DNA of 64,000 bases from Drosophila miranda. Taxonomy: Eukaryota; Arthropoda; Insecta; Diptera; Drosophilidae. A program made the position numbers and the translations under genes. This document shows positions 1-12,646 of this stretch, one piece after another; the first letter of the stretch is position 1, and every line of letters begins with the position of its first letter. The notes below the pieces were generated by a model. It had not been told where the DNA came from. It ran no database searches and was given only the letters and a program-made list of their open reading frames with translations. The stretch spans positions 14,428,001 through 14,492,000 of the forward strand of contig NC_046676.1 in NCBI RefSeq assembly GCF_003369915.1, written 5' to 3'.

Positions 1-145
1 AACATTTAACTAAACCATTCTCTGTACTTGTAAACATTTAAAGTCCAACTTGTGTATATGTTTTCTGACCACTCCCTCGATCGGACCGACACTTTGCTAA
101 ACTTATCCCAAACCCTTCTTCCCCCCGATCCCGATCGTGCCACAG

Positions 146-3100
146 ACAAGGATTGCAAACATACTGGGCGTGGCCGGCACCGACGTGCCCATCAATGAAA
201 TCAAAAAACTGCTGTCGCCATTTATGGTAGGTCCCTTCCACTGCGTGCAGTCCTGCAAGTAATCCCCTCTCTGTGTCCACAGCTGGGCGTGAATGGCTAC
301 GCGTTTATAGTAACCAACAACGGTTATGTACTATTCCATCCAGACTTTCGTCCAATTGTAAGTGTGCCTCGATGGTACTCGATCGTATTCTGAATTGCTA
401 ATGGTTTGGTTTGTTCCAGTTCCAAGGTTATATACTGAAACCAGCATACAATAGCGTGGATATGATTGAAGTCGAGCTGTTGGATGACGATCGACCCGCC
501 AGAGACTTCAATCCAGTGCTGATGACGGTACGAATCCCATCTTTATCTGAACCGTAAAGATTCTATACGTATATTTCGATCCCTGAACAGATACGCGATT
601 CTATAATCAATCAATCGACTGGCAGCAAATGGATGTTGGTCAAAAATCATTTCGATGAAATGGTAAGCAATCCCTACACTATATTACTCCCCAAAACTGC
701 AAGACTTTAATCGGATTTTGGTTGACAGAAACGGGTGACTCGCATCAAGCGGCAGTATTACTGGACAGCCATCAAGAACACACCATTCACATTGGTCATC
801 TCCTATCCGGAGCAGTACGGCGTCAGTCGCATAGATATACGGTCCGAGCAGGACATCCATCGCGTCAATATCAAGGGCACAAACATACGCAGCTTCTTCG
901 ATGGCAAGCGATGGAAAATACATCCAGATTGGTGCGTCTATCTACCTTCTAAAGGGGTAACACAATATAATCCTGTGTGCATTTGTAGGCTATTTTGCAA
1001 GCACAGCAACAGGACATTCAGAACGCCAGAGACAGAACTTTTGTACTTTCTCGAGCGTATGACTGAGCCTGGCTGGCGATGGCCAGCGAGTCGAAGCGCT
1101 ATGCCCCCGGAGCATACAGCTGCCATGTTCTGTAAGTATAACCCCAGCCCCGTCCCCAGCCCCCACCGATTTCCGCTGCTCTCCAAAACAAACGCTTCGA
1201 AAACGCCGCGCCTCCTGTTATCTCCAAAATCTATCTCTGCTATGCCTATTTTGTGTGCTCGATGTTCTGTTCCTATGGCTAGACATACGAAAATTACGAT
1301 TGCAATCTCAATATTCATGCAAATTCACAGCTAACAACTCATCAACTGGCCGCTATCCATCAATCAATGAAAAAGAAAGCTACTATTGTGAGTAACGAAT
1401 GCCTCAAGCCATCAGTCACAGTTACAGTTACAGTCACAGTCACAGTCACAGTCTGTTGTGCACCCACACGTACACACACGCACCCACCGTAGCACCGAAC
1501 TCATTTCTCTCTCTCTCTCACCTGCACCTGCATCCACTTCCTGTGGATATGCCCCGTAGATGTTTATGGTCCGTACTGTACTTGGCTGTGAACCGATAAC
1601 ATTTATTTGCAATACTCTTACCAATGCATTTTCTGTACCCATTTCGTGTTAACTGTTTTCCAAATATGTGTATGTTTCAATGCTTTAAGACACTAAGCAC
1701 AATAGAAACCACGAATTGGGAGAGACGCTGCACTCAGAGAAGCCATATTCAAACTAAATATTCGGTTTTTAAATACATCTAATAAATATTAAAAAGTCGA
1801 TCTAAATAAAAACCGCCGTAAAATAAATATCATATATACAAATTGTAGGAAATATATTTAATCTAAATATGAAATATATTCATTTAATATATGAAAAATA
1901 TTTAGATCAAGGGAAAACACTTTTACGATTTCCATTCTCGTTGCGAATATATATTCTTAAATCCGAGTGTATACTGAACGGAGTCATACTTGGCACAGAT
2001 GCAAATCTGTGAAAATCTTGAAAATAAATTTTAAATTCTGATAGTGTCTTATGGTTTTGTAGCCCACTGTAGTTAGCTGAGGAATTTGCACCTTACAATC
2101 GTTGCATGTCACAGAGGATTCTGATAATACAGCTCCCATTTATGTCACAGATCTGTTCCAACACCAAGCCAATCCGCTGAAAATACGTGTAACTGGAGAT
2201 TAGTGGGGCAACACTGGCATCCCAATTATTCTCCAGATTACTCATATGTACAAGTGTTTTTTGTTTTGGAGGCTCCTTTTGACTCTCGTCTGGTTTTGTG
2301 TTGCAGGCGATAGGCAGCTGATGCAGGCCCTGGTTTTCGATGCCGGCGTCACCGAGTGGTTCTCCAAGAATAGCAGCTTCAACTCCAAGGAGGACAAGAG
2401 GTAAGTGGGGGACTGGGCTGCGTAGCGGCGTAGGGTATGAAATAGTGCCTAGGCTTGACACCTCAAGTACAGTCAACGCCCCGCCCCGTACAGATCCCTA
2501 CAGATCGAAGGCAGCACAGCTCATACTCGTATTAACCATATTTTTATGTTTTATTTCTGTGTACGCCCTTTCTTTTTCTCACATTTATTTGCACTTTATT
2601 GTACGAATTCTTTCCGTCGTCTTTGTCGCTGTTTTTTGATATTTGATGTCTCTCTCATAATGAATTTTTTCGCACCCACAATATTAAAATATATCTATTG
2701 ATTATTGAATATTGAATATACGTATCTCCTGAACTTGATATGCCACAAAAACATAATGCCTCTTCATAATGAATACCAAAAACATTCACAAATCTAGCAC
2801 AAGCGCATCAAGCCCAATAGCCGTTCTAATGGGTTTGCTGCCAAGGTAAACGAATACTACAGTATACTTCAGTACTTCCTTATAATTAGTCATAAAATAC
2901 ATATCTACCCTACCTCGAACAAGTCTCTAATGTAACCCTTTTATCTGTTGGCTTAGAAACGAATTCAAGCAGCGTTTTGGCGTCACTGTCGCCTTCCTGG
3001 CCACCCACAGCGGCCTCACACGCTGGCACGAGTTCAACTTGGCCGAGGAGCCAAGTGTCGGGTAAGATTACTACCACTCTAACTACAGATAAACATACAT

Positions 3101-4488
3101 ATGTAAGGACTTCTTTTTTGCAGTGAGACCTTTAGCCAGAAAAACAAACGCGCCATCGATGAGATCTGGTACAAGCGCGCCGTGGACCAACATTTTGTAC
3201 GGGCGGAAAGCTTTGTCTACTCCGTGCCCTTTGATGCGGGCGGTATGTTGGGGGTAACAGCTATATTTTGGACTCCACATAAATCGTCTCTTTGTCATTT
3301 AGAAAGCAACTCTGAGATCCTTGTAACTGCCAGTCATGCCATCTTCCATAATGAGGGCGGCAAATCCGCACCGGCGGCCGTTGTGGGCTTCCAGTTTCAG
3401 CACTCGGCGCTCTATAAGCTCTTCCACAATATCACCGGAAACGTGAGTGTACACTTACGATCTTTCCATATCTATCTGCCCTTGATTTCTTCCTCTTTAC
3501 AGGCCTGTGCCGTGGATGACAAAGACTGCTATATACTGGACAACAATGGCTATGTGATCATCTCGACGAGAGTGCACGAAACGGGCAGATTCTTCGGAGA
3601 GGTCAATGGGGCGATTATGAAGCGTCTGCTGGAGGAGAACGTCTACAAGCGGGTCTTCGTCTATGACTACCAGGCAGTGTGCTTCGAGTCCAGGGGCGAC
3701 AACAATGCCTCCAGCATGCTGCTATCGGTAGGCGCGCATCCTCTGGGATTCCTATACACAATCCATACATATATGTATCACTCGATATTGACTCACTTTC
3801 TGCCCCTTTCAGCCACTTTATCATGTTCTTCGACTGAGCAAATGGCTGCTGCATACGGCGCTGTGGTATATTGTGCAACTAATGCAACTGGCGCCCGGGG
3901 TGTCCGCCCACTACGCTGAGATGTACAGCGACATGAACGGCACTGAGCCGGAGCCAGAGCACCACCACAATGGCCATGGCAAGAAGTCGGAGACCGAGGA
4001 GCATTGGCTCCGCTATCTGACGCTGCACCGGACACGCCTCAAGTCCTGCGACATGCAGCGAGAGCTCTACACGCTCTACAACGAGAAGGACAACGTTGTC
4101 TACAATATGACAGCGCACGCATGCGAGCGGCCATTTGTCGTCCTGCCCATACCGTTCAGCAACCTCATACTACTGGTCGTCGACCAGCTCTGTCCGCGGG
4201 ACGCTGCCCTCGTGCTAACGGTCAATCCGCAGACCATCGACTATCATCTGTCGGTGAACGATTCGCTGGCCTGCTACAAGCACGCCCGCGAATTCAACCG
4301 CGTGCGGCCCCAGAGCTGCATCAGTCGGCATGCGAATGTGAGTGGACTATGAGATTGTAAATAATGGATATCTAATAGCTCGCTCCCTTTTCCAGGAGAG
4401 CAACATCAAGCTGTGCGGCAAGGCCTGCTCCCTCTATGCGAACCTCGCCCTCTTACTGCTCTGCCACATCCTGAGTCGCTGGCTGTAA
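146..4488 (+). CDS. stj: Voltage-gated calcium channel alpha2-delta subunit, 3' part (straightjacket)
   Basis: The gene enters from the left edge. Alpha2-delta proteins are extracellular, GPI-anchored partners of CaV alpha1 and promote presynaptic channel delivery. Phase-consistent exons are 146-226, 283-357, 420-527, 591-662, 729-931, 989-1131, 1331-1387, 2307-2400, 2957-3061, 3124-3242, 3303-3442, 3503-3727, 3813-4337 and 4396-4488, giving about 679 residues. Visible hallmarks are a Cache-like stretch (GVNGYAFIVTNNGYVLFHPD), the CDRQLMQALVFDA segment, the VTASHAIF stretch, a Cys-rich distal domain (DDKDCYILDNNGYVIIS) and a hydrophobic C-terminal tail (LALLLLCHILSRWL) suited to GPI attachment. 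The N-terminal signal, VWA and MIDAS regions lie outside the window. The assignment to stj rests on family recognition plus the adjacent fl(2)d. The junctions around 1131-2307 are the least certain. Confidence 0.9.
2798..2845 (+). other. stj: Possible optional 48-nt exon in stj
   Basis: A stretch between a usable AG acceptor and a GTAAAC donor is 48 nt long, keeps the reading phase of its neighbours (phase 2 in and out) and has no stop. It would insert 16 residues between the KEDKR and NEFKQRFG segments. Joining without it is equally in frame. Alternative microexons are common in alpha2-delta genes, so it is listed as a candidate only. Confidence 0.3.
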
Positions 4489-6480
4489 CGGCAATCGACC
4501 AGATTAGCTTAAATCTAGGCAATACGTTTTTGTATCATATTGTACGAGTATAGGACCCCCAGCCCCCCTCCCGCCCCACGACCCAACAGCAATCCCCAGA
4601 ACAAAGGAATTTTTTTTACTCTCAATGCTTGAGCGCAGTTTAATAATACTTAAAAATATTTTTGGTCACCTAGAGAAACTTTTCCAAATTAGTTCTTAAG
4701 TAGCTAAATATGTATCTGTTTTCGGTGGTTGAGAGGCGGAGGAGGAGGAGGAGCAGGTGGAGAAGGAAACCAAATTGAATACCGGGAAAGTGCGTGCCGA
4801 CCGTGACAGGTGGACGGGTGACTGGGCGGAGCGCCAGGCTTAAGCTTGCATATATGTATAGTATATATTGTGGACCTTCCAATAGACAAACTTAATTAGA
4901 AAATGTACACTTACGAGTATTACGTAGAGTATATGAGACTACACAAATCCAACAACGGCCTTAAACGACTTGCAAATACCACATATGTACATACATACAT
5001 ATGTATTATACGCTGAACGCCAAGCGCCGTCGAGGGCGCGATTCAAGTAATAGAACGCAATAGAACTCATGGCACGCACTGTACCAATGCCGACTACTGC
5101 CCATGGTTATGTGAGTGATTGAGTGATTGGGTGAGTGAGGAGCGAGTGAGTGTTTTCAATGAGTGTTGTGTTCGAATGAAAGTGAATGTGAATGTTTGTT
5201 GTTAAATCTTAATTTAAGACGGCCACATTTGTAAGTAACACTTAGCTACAAAGATTTATGTTTAATGAGCGGATCAAGAACACTATCGATAAAGCGAATA
5301 ATGGAACCATTAAAAGTATATAGACATATATATATATAATGTATGTACACACCCACACACTTATACGATATACTACCTATATAATACATACTATACATAC
5401 ATACAAACAAACAAACAATACATACATACTACATCTATGTAAGTAGCTTTTGTATATTTGCTTAGCTTAGCCCGCATTTGGGGGGAGAAACTGACCGAAA
5501 TTTCTGCCTTGAAGAATTACATACATACTTTTGTAACAACAGATTCGTTAATGATGATCTAAGCCGAAACTGACCTACATAAATGCAATGTTTTTACATA
5601 TATAGTTAATGCGAAAGACGAATTAATGACGACGATGATGATACGTAGCATAACCCACAAGTACCTACATATATGGAAGACGGAAGGATAAATCAACTTT
5701 TTATTACTACTACTTGATACTTGAGCCACAGAACTGAGCCGCGGACAGCGCTGATTGGTGTTAGAAAAACAGCATCTAGTAACTAAAGTATGATATACTC
5801 GTACGAATATTAATTTTGAACATTGACTAGTTGAAATTTACCAAGAACTTGCGCTCTTAAGAATCTTATCTTACTAGCGTCTAGGCGAAAACAAATACAC
5901 ATACAAAACCCTCGACAGAGCGGGATCTCACCTCAGATCGGATTGGAACTTACTAAGCTTTAGCCACCCACTTGTTCCCCCATTGGTAGTGTAATCGACT
6001 TGTGCCATTTGAACTGCCTAGAATTTGTTATAACTATTTACTAATCGAAATGATCGTCATTCAATAATTCTAGCAAATATTCCCACGAAGTTTCCCATAC
6101 GATCATCCTCGCCTCTCACAGGTTGTTACACACCAAAAACATTTGTAAATTCCGTTAGAATCCCAGCAAAACAATGAGAGACCGAGATAGGGAGAGTGTG
6201 AGATGCTGAGAAATACTTCTCGAAAAAACTCCTTTTACACATTCCCTCGAATCTCGAATGCTACACTAGGATAGATCCATTCCCCAATCTCCAATTTCCA
6301 ATATTAATTAGTACAACTTTTCACATACACATACACAGACACAAACACACAACTCTCGCTAATGACAGCCACAATTGTATTACATTAAATAAACTACAAA
6401 TAATAATAAAAAACAAAACCAAAAAACATTTGTCTACTGTGCTAAAAGAAGAAAATGATAATAAAAACGAAATAATTTCA
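4489..6480 (+). other. Long 3' UTR and trailer of stj
   Basis: About 2 kb without coding potential follows the stj stop. It holds short CATA/ATAC runs near 5330-5430, a TATCGATA-like motif near 5284, and an AATAAA polyadenylation signal at 6388-6393 followed by A-rich sequence. I read it as a long neuronal-type 3' UTR. No RNA gene was recognised. Confidence 0.5.
6388..6393 (+). terminator. Probable stj poly(A) signal
   Basis: A canonical AATAAA followed by an A-rich tract, about 1.9 kb after the stj stop. Convergent fl(2)d ends about 1 kb further on. Confidence 0.45.
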
Positions 6481-7398
6481 CAATTATTCCCCTATGCGTC
6501 TCGTTTCTACGGTCAGACTCTACTCTTCCCTTTGCCAGCAGAAGCTCCAGAATGAATGCCACATTCAAAAGTATTGGTAAGGGTGAAGGAATGGTGGTTG
6601 GAGGTAAGGAAGCGCACCCTGGACGAGGAAGAGAGTGGAAGAGAGCAGCTGGAAATTGCTTTCCTCATTGTGGTTATAATGTCATATCATATCATATCAT
6701 CCAGATTCAGCAATCTGGTAAGATGGTAGAATCATTCTTTGATTCTGGATGCTCCTTGTGACGGTGCAAAGAGGCGTTCCGATATTTGGAAATACAAAGA
6801 TGCAAGATGTACACACAAATTTTTTTTGGAAATGATCCAGTCCGATAGGAGATCGATTCGAAAAGGTCAGTTGGGATTGAAATTTTCGTTATGCTTAACA
6901 ATTTATTTTAACACAAGTTTTATATTATTTTACAGAACTTTCATGGTATTACAAAAAATGACCTTACGCTAGTAATTAAAATCTAATTTATCTAGATGAC
7001 GTGTCTCGTTATGTGCAAGATTTCATTCAGCTGGTTCAATATGTGATCGTTTGTCGATTCAACCTTTAGCTCGTTCATATGTATAGTATGTGGGATACAC
7101 TCTACTCTCTATATTTAAATTCATATGTTAAATAGCAGTAGATCATATGTGTATCAGGGACTTCTGTGCAATTATGCCTATATGGTGAATGCAAACACAA
7201 TGCTAAACGTATTTTACAAGACAAATGTGTAAAAAAAATTTGTCGATTACAGTAAATTATAATAGCATATTACTCTTAAGAAGTCTCTCTCAGTTTGGAA
7301 ATCTCAATTCACGAATATAAACGTCAGGATTTAACGATTAATATGACAAAAAAAATCATAAAGTGCGCGCGACCCTTTTGAAAAAGGCCCTATTCCGC
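6481..7398. other. Convergent intergenic/3' UTR spacer
   Basis: AT-rich spacer between convergent stj and fl(2)d, with a short TCATA run near 6686-6701. Short open frames here have no recognisable domains, and I see no gene. Confidence 0.4.
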
Positions 7399-10300
7399 TT
7401 AGGTCGAGTAGTCCAAGGGTCCGGCTCCGTTCTGCTGCATACGCACGGACCGACGTCGCGTCGAGATGCGGGCAGGCCCCGCCACTACTCCCGCTTCAAT
7501 AGACTCGGGGCATACTGCTCCGGATTCCACGCTCGCTAATGTTGGCTGTGCAACAGCTGTCGCCTCTTCGCTGACCATTCCAGTAGCAGAATTATCGAGG
7601 ATCAGTGGCGTTGCCACCGTAGCTGCTACCGTCGCTGCTGCATGTAGTTCTTCCTCCAACTGGGAGCTTCGTCGCGTCGGCATGCCTCGCAGCTTGGACT
7701 TCTTGGGCGGCAGTATTCTGGGTGTACTCACTTCCCTCACCGTGGTCATTTCCTCCACACTGTAGCTCACAGGGGTCGGTGTCACCATGTTCGTGGTCGT
7801 CTCCTCTTCGTAGTTCCTCTTGCGTGCCAATCGCGCGGCATTTCCATTCCCATTACCGTTGCTATTGCTGTTGTTCACATCATCGGGCAGAATATGCTCT
7901 CCGGGAACAGAGCTGGGCAAAATTTGTTCGTTGTTATTAACGCTCCTGGTATCTCCGTTCAGATAGTCGGGATGTGCGGCTTTGCTCTCTAGTGCGACGT
8001 TCTCGTCGATCGGCTCTAGTTTTCCTATTGTCGAGGGAGTCGGCGTCTGTGGCGGCGACATCTTGTTGGTGCCGTTGGTGGTGGGTGGTGCCATCGCGAC
8101 GGTATCGTCCTTCGTGTGAGCCTGCTTCAGCTGAGCATTGTCTTTCTCCAGCGTTTGTATGCGATCGCGTGTGGTCTTCAGTTCCTGCTGCAGAAACAAT
8201 ATGGTGCTCTGCATGCCCTCCACATCCTCGTCGAGCTCTTGCAGAAAGTCATCCAGCTCTGAGAAAAAAAAGAAGGAGGTGTCAGCCGAAGCCAAGGCAG
8301 CAAAATACGCCTCAACCTACCCGATTGCGATTTCTTCACCTCCTCGCTGAAGCTCTTCTGCATGGCCAGTTCAGTCTCTAGCTTTGCTAGCCTTCCGTTC
8401 GATGTCATCTTGCCCAGTTCCTCGTTCTCCTGGTAGAGCAGGCGGCACTTGGCCATCAACCGCTTGCCTGTGTTGGAGTCCGGCGTAAATTTCCATGCAG
8501 ACAGCTCGTTCTGGGTCTCCTCCAGCTTGGTCTTTGTGGCCTTTAGCTCTTTCTTGAGTCGCTCAAAGAGCAGATTGACAGCCGGATCCAAAAGAGCGGT
8601 GCGCAGCGCCAGGGCTGTCGGTGCCTGCTGTGCCTTGTACTCGGCAATTTGGCTCTGTACGGGAATCAGAATTAGTTGTGTCTACAACAGAGTTCGGGCT
8701 AACCTACCACATAGTCCTGAAACTCCTGCTCCTTGTTGGCCAGCCGCCGCATAAGGATCTTCTCGCGACGCTGGGCATCGGCACAGATCTGCCCCATGCG
8801 TACCTGCTCCAGCTTGAGGGTTTCGATCTCATCTGCAGGACGGAAAACAAAGTTAGGGTCTGTGTTAGCCAGAGCTTTTCGGAGCTATTCGTGAAAGCCA
8901 TTCGCCTCACAGATCAGGCGGCCAATGCAATTCTTTTACACATATGCCATTGCATTGCCATTGTCTTTTTGAACAATTATACATTGTATTTTACAAGTTT
9001 TTGGGACAGAGTGTGTGTGTTTGATTAAAGGGAACTTAATGCGAGATCATACCAATGCGTTGAAATCTTTCGTGTAAGTTCGTGACATTGTTGGTGGAAA
9101 AGGCCGCAGCCGCCGCCGCCGCCGCCGTCCTTCGCTAGACTCTTGTTGGGCGCGGAGGGGGTTGTCACGAGTCACGGTTTTTTGGGAAACTTGAACACGA
9201 TTCATTCTTTATCTTGCACTTATTCATATTATATCATATCGGATCATATATTGCTTGCTTGATTCGATTTCGCTTTTCTTTTTGCAAACACGTTGGAAAA
9301 CAGCAACAAACAGTTGTACAGATTTTACTGTGGCAGAACGGAAAATGATTTTGAAAAACACTTGCAAAAAACTCGATGCACGCACACATTTTGCTCAGAA
9401 AGCTCTCTAGGAAAGCTTTCCACTCTCTTCTCTTCATTCATTCAGTATTGCATTGCTATTGCTTTGCGGCATTTTCGAACACTCTTTTGTGATATACAAA
9501 AAGTTTATTGACTTTGGTATTTTTGTTGTATTTGACTTTTCTTGTTGTGCAAACACACTTTTGTATTTATTTATACAATTAATTAATTTATGCAAACAAT
9601 TCTGCTTTGTAGAACTCGCCGAGGTGCCTGCATGTATGCGTGCATTTGTGTGTGATTGCGGCCTGAATTACAGTTAATTAACTGCTTAAATGAGAGCATT
9701 CTCTTTCGCTAGCAGATTTGTTTTAGCTATTATTTAATGACACTATTTGATTGCTTATCTTATCGAAACAGAAAAAAAAACCGAATCATGCACACCGAAC
9801 ACACACACAATACACAGGCTGAGCTCTTTGGCGCCTTTTTATTTATTTATACAACTTTGAGAGTTCTTTGGCCATGATTTTATATATATTTTTGGATTAT
9901 ATTTTCTCTTTCACTGTATACCGGGATAACACAAAACTTGAACAGAAAAATAATTGTGATTTATTTGTGCGACCTCTTGTGCTTTTTTTTATATGTAATA
10001 CACTCGCCTTTTATTGGCGCTTTATTCATTTATAATTTCTTTTCATTTTAATGGAATCAAATGGGAGAAAGTATGGCAGAGAGACGAGAGTGGCAGATGG
10101 TAAAAGAGAGAGAGAGAGATATACATATATATATGGATGGTGGGGGCCAGAGACACGTTGGCGGCTCTGCTCTGGCACGTAGGCAAACGAAAAAGTGGTC
10201 GAAACAAAAACGAAAAACTAAATGTACACAGCGACGCCGAACGAGAGAACGCGAGAGATTTTCGAGGTTTTATTATATTTTGGTTTACATTTTGTTATCA

Positions 10301-11222
10301 TTTTTATCAGATTTATATTTTATTGTTCTTTTGCACAACACTTTACAACACTTTTGCTTTATTTTATTCATGAAGTTCATTACATTTTTGTATTTTCAAT
10401 GAATATATTTTTTAATGATTTATTCATTTATTAGCTATTATTGGGTTATAAACTCGTTTAGCGTTCATTTCTCTGGCACTTTCACAATTTCTGAAGTTGT
10501 ATTTAAAAATAAAAATAACAAAAGGTTACTAAACGCTGTTGGAAACTGTTCTTCCGCAGAGAGTGTTCGCTTCGAGGATCATATCGTGGCACACACGTGG
10601 AGTTCTTTTCCGAGTGTTTTTCATAAACAATTTTTCTCCTGCGCACAAACCAAAAGAGAGTGCAGGTGAATCGATAGGGAATACTTACAGGGTATATTAA
10701 GAGAGAGAGAGAGAGTTCAAATCAAGAATGGGAACTAGGCAAATTATGAAATTATAATACAGAATTTACACCAATTTTTACACTTTCGTTTCTGTTCTTC
10801 CCGCTCTTTTTTTGTATATAAAGATAGAGTATATAGGAGCTTTGATTACTGTTATGTATAATACCTTCGAGCAGACGCTGGCGCTGTTCGGCGGCTGCAA
10901 CAGCCTCTGCAACAGCGGCATGCTGTTGTTCTTGCTGCTGCAGTTGTTGGCGCTGTTGCTCCTGGTTGGGGGTATGGTGCTGGTGGTGGTGCGAGTGGTG
11001 CGGATGATGCGGATGGTGGTGAGACTCCTCGGACCCGGAGGGAGTGGGCGATGCCGGGCCAGAGGGCGGCACGCCCCCTCCACCAACACCTCCCGCGCTG
11101 ATGCCACTGCTGGCGCCACTGCTTATAAGGTTTATGTTTTGCTCGTATTTGGCTGTCGACATTTTGTCGTAACTGTTCATCAGCGGTCTCTGATCGTCCA
11201 TAGTCATTGCAGCGACACTCAT
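7399..11222 (-). CDS. fl(2)d: fl(2)d, WTAP-like subunit of the m6A methyltransferase complex
   Basis: Fl(2)d is the fly WTAP. It is a nuclear subunit of the Mettl3/Mettl14 writer complex needed for m6A deposition and Sxl-dependent splicing. The long-form exons (minus strand) are 10865-11222, 8708-8832, 8321-8654 and 7399-8258, making 558 residues. The first exon encodes a low-complexity head with His-rich (HHHPHHPHHSHHHQHH) and Gln-rich tracts. The coiled-coil WTAP core follows, with landmarks EIETLKLEQVRMG, DYVSQIAEYK, LLFERLKKELKATKTKLEE and FLQELDEDVEGMQSTILFLQ. The tail is variable and basic (PPKKSKLRGMPTRR) and ends in DYST. The first exon joins the DEIE exon directly through a split GAT codon. 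The 2-kb first intron holds an alternative 5' exon near 9053. Length fits the fly orthologue. Confidence 0.95.
9053..9130 (-). other. fl(2)d: Candidate alternative 5' exon of fl(2)d
   Basis: On the minus strand a GCC-rich poly-Ala stretch followed by STNNVTNLHERFQRI runs to a GTATGA donor at 9052. Its split codon (G + AT) joins the DEIE exon exactly, as the long first exon does. No in-frame ATG is visible before an upstream TAG, so it may be a 5' UTR exon of the short isoform, with initiation downstream in the core. The upper boundary is approximate. Confidence 0.4.
9131..10864. other. Large AT-rich first intron of fl(2)d
   Basis: T-rich intronic sequence with a GA-repeat (10106-10118) and another at 10702-10714. 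GAGA-type repeats and the alternative exon next door suggest an internal promoter, but no discrete gene is visible. Confidence 0.4.
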
Positions 11223-11569
11223 AACTCGGTTTCAAAAGGCTCTTGCTGTTCGTGTTCGGGGTCCTTTGCCAGCGTTGTTTTGCATATGGGGCAGAAAAAA
11301 TTACACACGGATGCACCACACTGCCAATGCGTACACACCAATGGCGACGCGGAGGCAAGAGCGAGAGAATTTCGTTGCCCACTTACAGATGCCAAAAACA
11401 CGTACTTTTCACGTACTTGCAACGTTGAATTATTGATTACGTGGTGGATTGTTCATTTATTATCACTTTTTTTATATTTTGATGTGGTTATTTGCACTTT
11501 GACGTCGATATTTTACAATTTTTCACGCAACGACGCAGTCAAGCTAAAATTTTAAAACAACATGGCGTC

Positions 11570-12577
11570 CAGTGTGACCGCGGTCGGACCCCTTAGAAAA
11601 ATACCGTCTCTTTTTAAGAATATACCAAAAATATACCGATGACAGAAACGAACTTAGCCCACTTAAGCCCCCTCTATTTAAACAGTTCAACGACTTGTTG
11701 TAAATGGCGGAAAATGTTCTTCTCGTAGATTTTCTTAACAAAGCCACGATATTTTTCACCTCAACCTCATCATTTATTCCAATAGATTGCATTTAAATCC
11801 TTATCGCTCATTCGCTTTCAAACAATTTCTATATGGCGCGCACCTCTCGGCTCTTTTTGCTCTCTCTGAATCAGTTATGAATCGGTTTCAACAATCCCAT
11901 TCCATGCACAAAAGTCGCGGCAACATTAATTTTTATGTTAAACGCGCAGCATATCCCGCAACATGGGCATTCTTCATACCCTAGGAAAATGTTTGTCATC
12001 CCATGCTCTCATGAATGCAGATAATAGTCTGTCTCTGTTTAAAAGGCATTCCAACGATGTTTTGCAATTAGTGGTTTTCTTACATATTTCAAAAATGCGT
12101 ATCGGGATCAGGATGTACAGAAAACTAATTAGAATACGTCTTAAACATATCAATTTGAGAAAATTTCTTCAATTACGTTTTAAAAACAGTTTTATCTTAA
12201 CATTCAATTAACGAAATAGGGTATACAAATGGCCATACTTCGGTTCACAAGCATTGAGTCTTCAAATACCAGCAACATTGCGTTTTTTTTTGTTGAACTT
12301 TTTTGTTTAAACCGTCTTTTAGTCAAAATACAATGAGATGGAGTACTTAAAATTAGTTAATCTGGTATAACATTTATTCATCAATAGGATAAAACTATGT
12401 GGGCAGGGTTGACGGTTCTATCTAGCTAGTAATATTCGACGGAATATTAAAAATGAGGAATACGTATGATGGCACTTGGATAATTCGTCAGTATATTTAC
12501 GGTATATTTTGAAAATAGTCGGTATATTTTGGTATAGTTCTTAGTGTCCAACGGGCAATGGGTCCGCGGTCACATTG
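11570..12577. repeat. Dispersed repeat with inverted ends (copy 1)
   Basis: The ends are imperfect inverted repeats: CAGTGTGACCGCGG at the left and, reverse-complemented, CAATGTGACCGCGG at the right, followed on each side by GGACCC and a run of ATATACC units. The interior (for example ATAAAACTATGTGGGCA near 12386 and GGGTATACAAA near 12219) recurs at 38.4 kb and several times at 55.1-57.2 kb. It resembles a non-autonomous DNA element (MITE or DINE-like). No coding capacity is seen. The inverted ends sit upstream of fl(2)d on one side and of the 152-aa gene on the other. Confidence 0.6.
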
Positions 12578-12646
12578 TAAAGAACGTGCTGTTATACGCA
12601 TCAGCTGATTCAGCTGGAATTTCTTGCAATTTGTTTTGAGCGCAAT

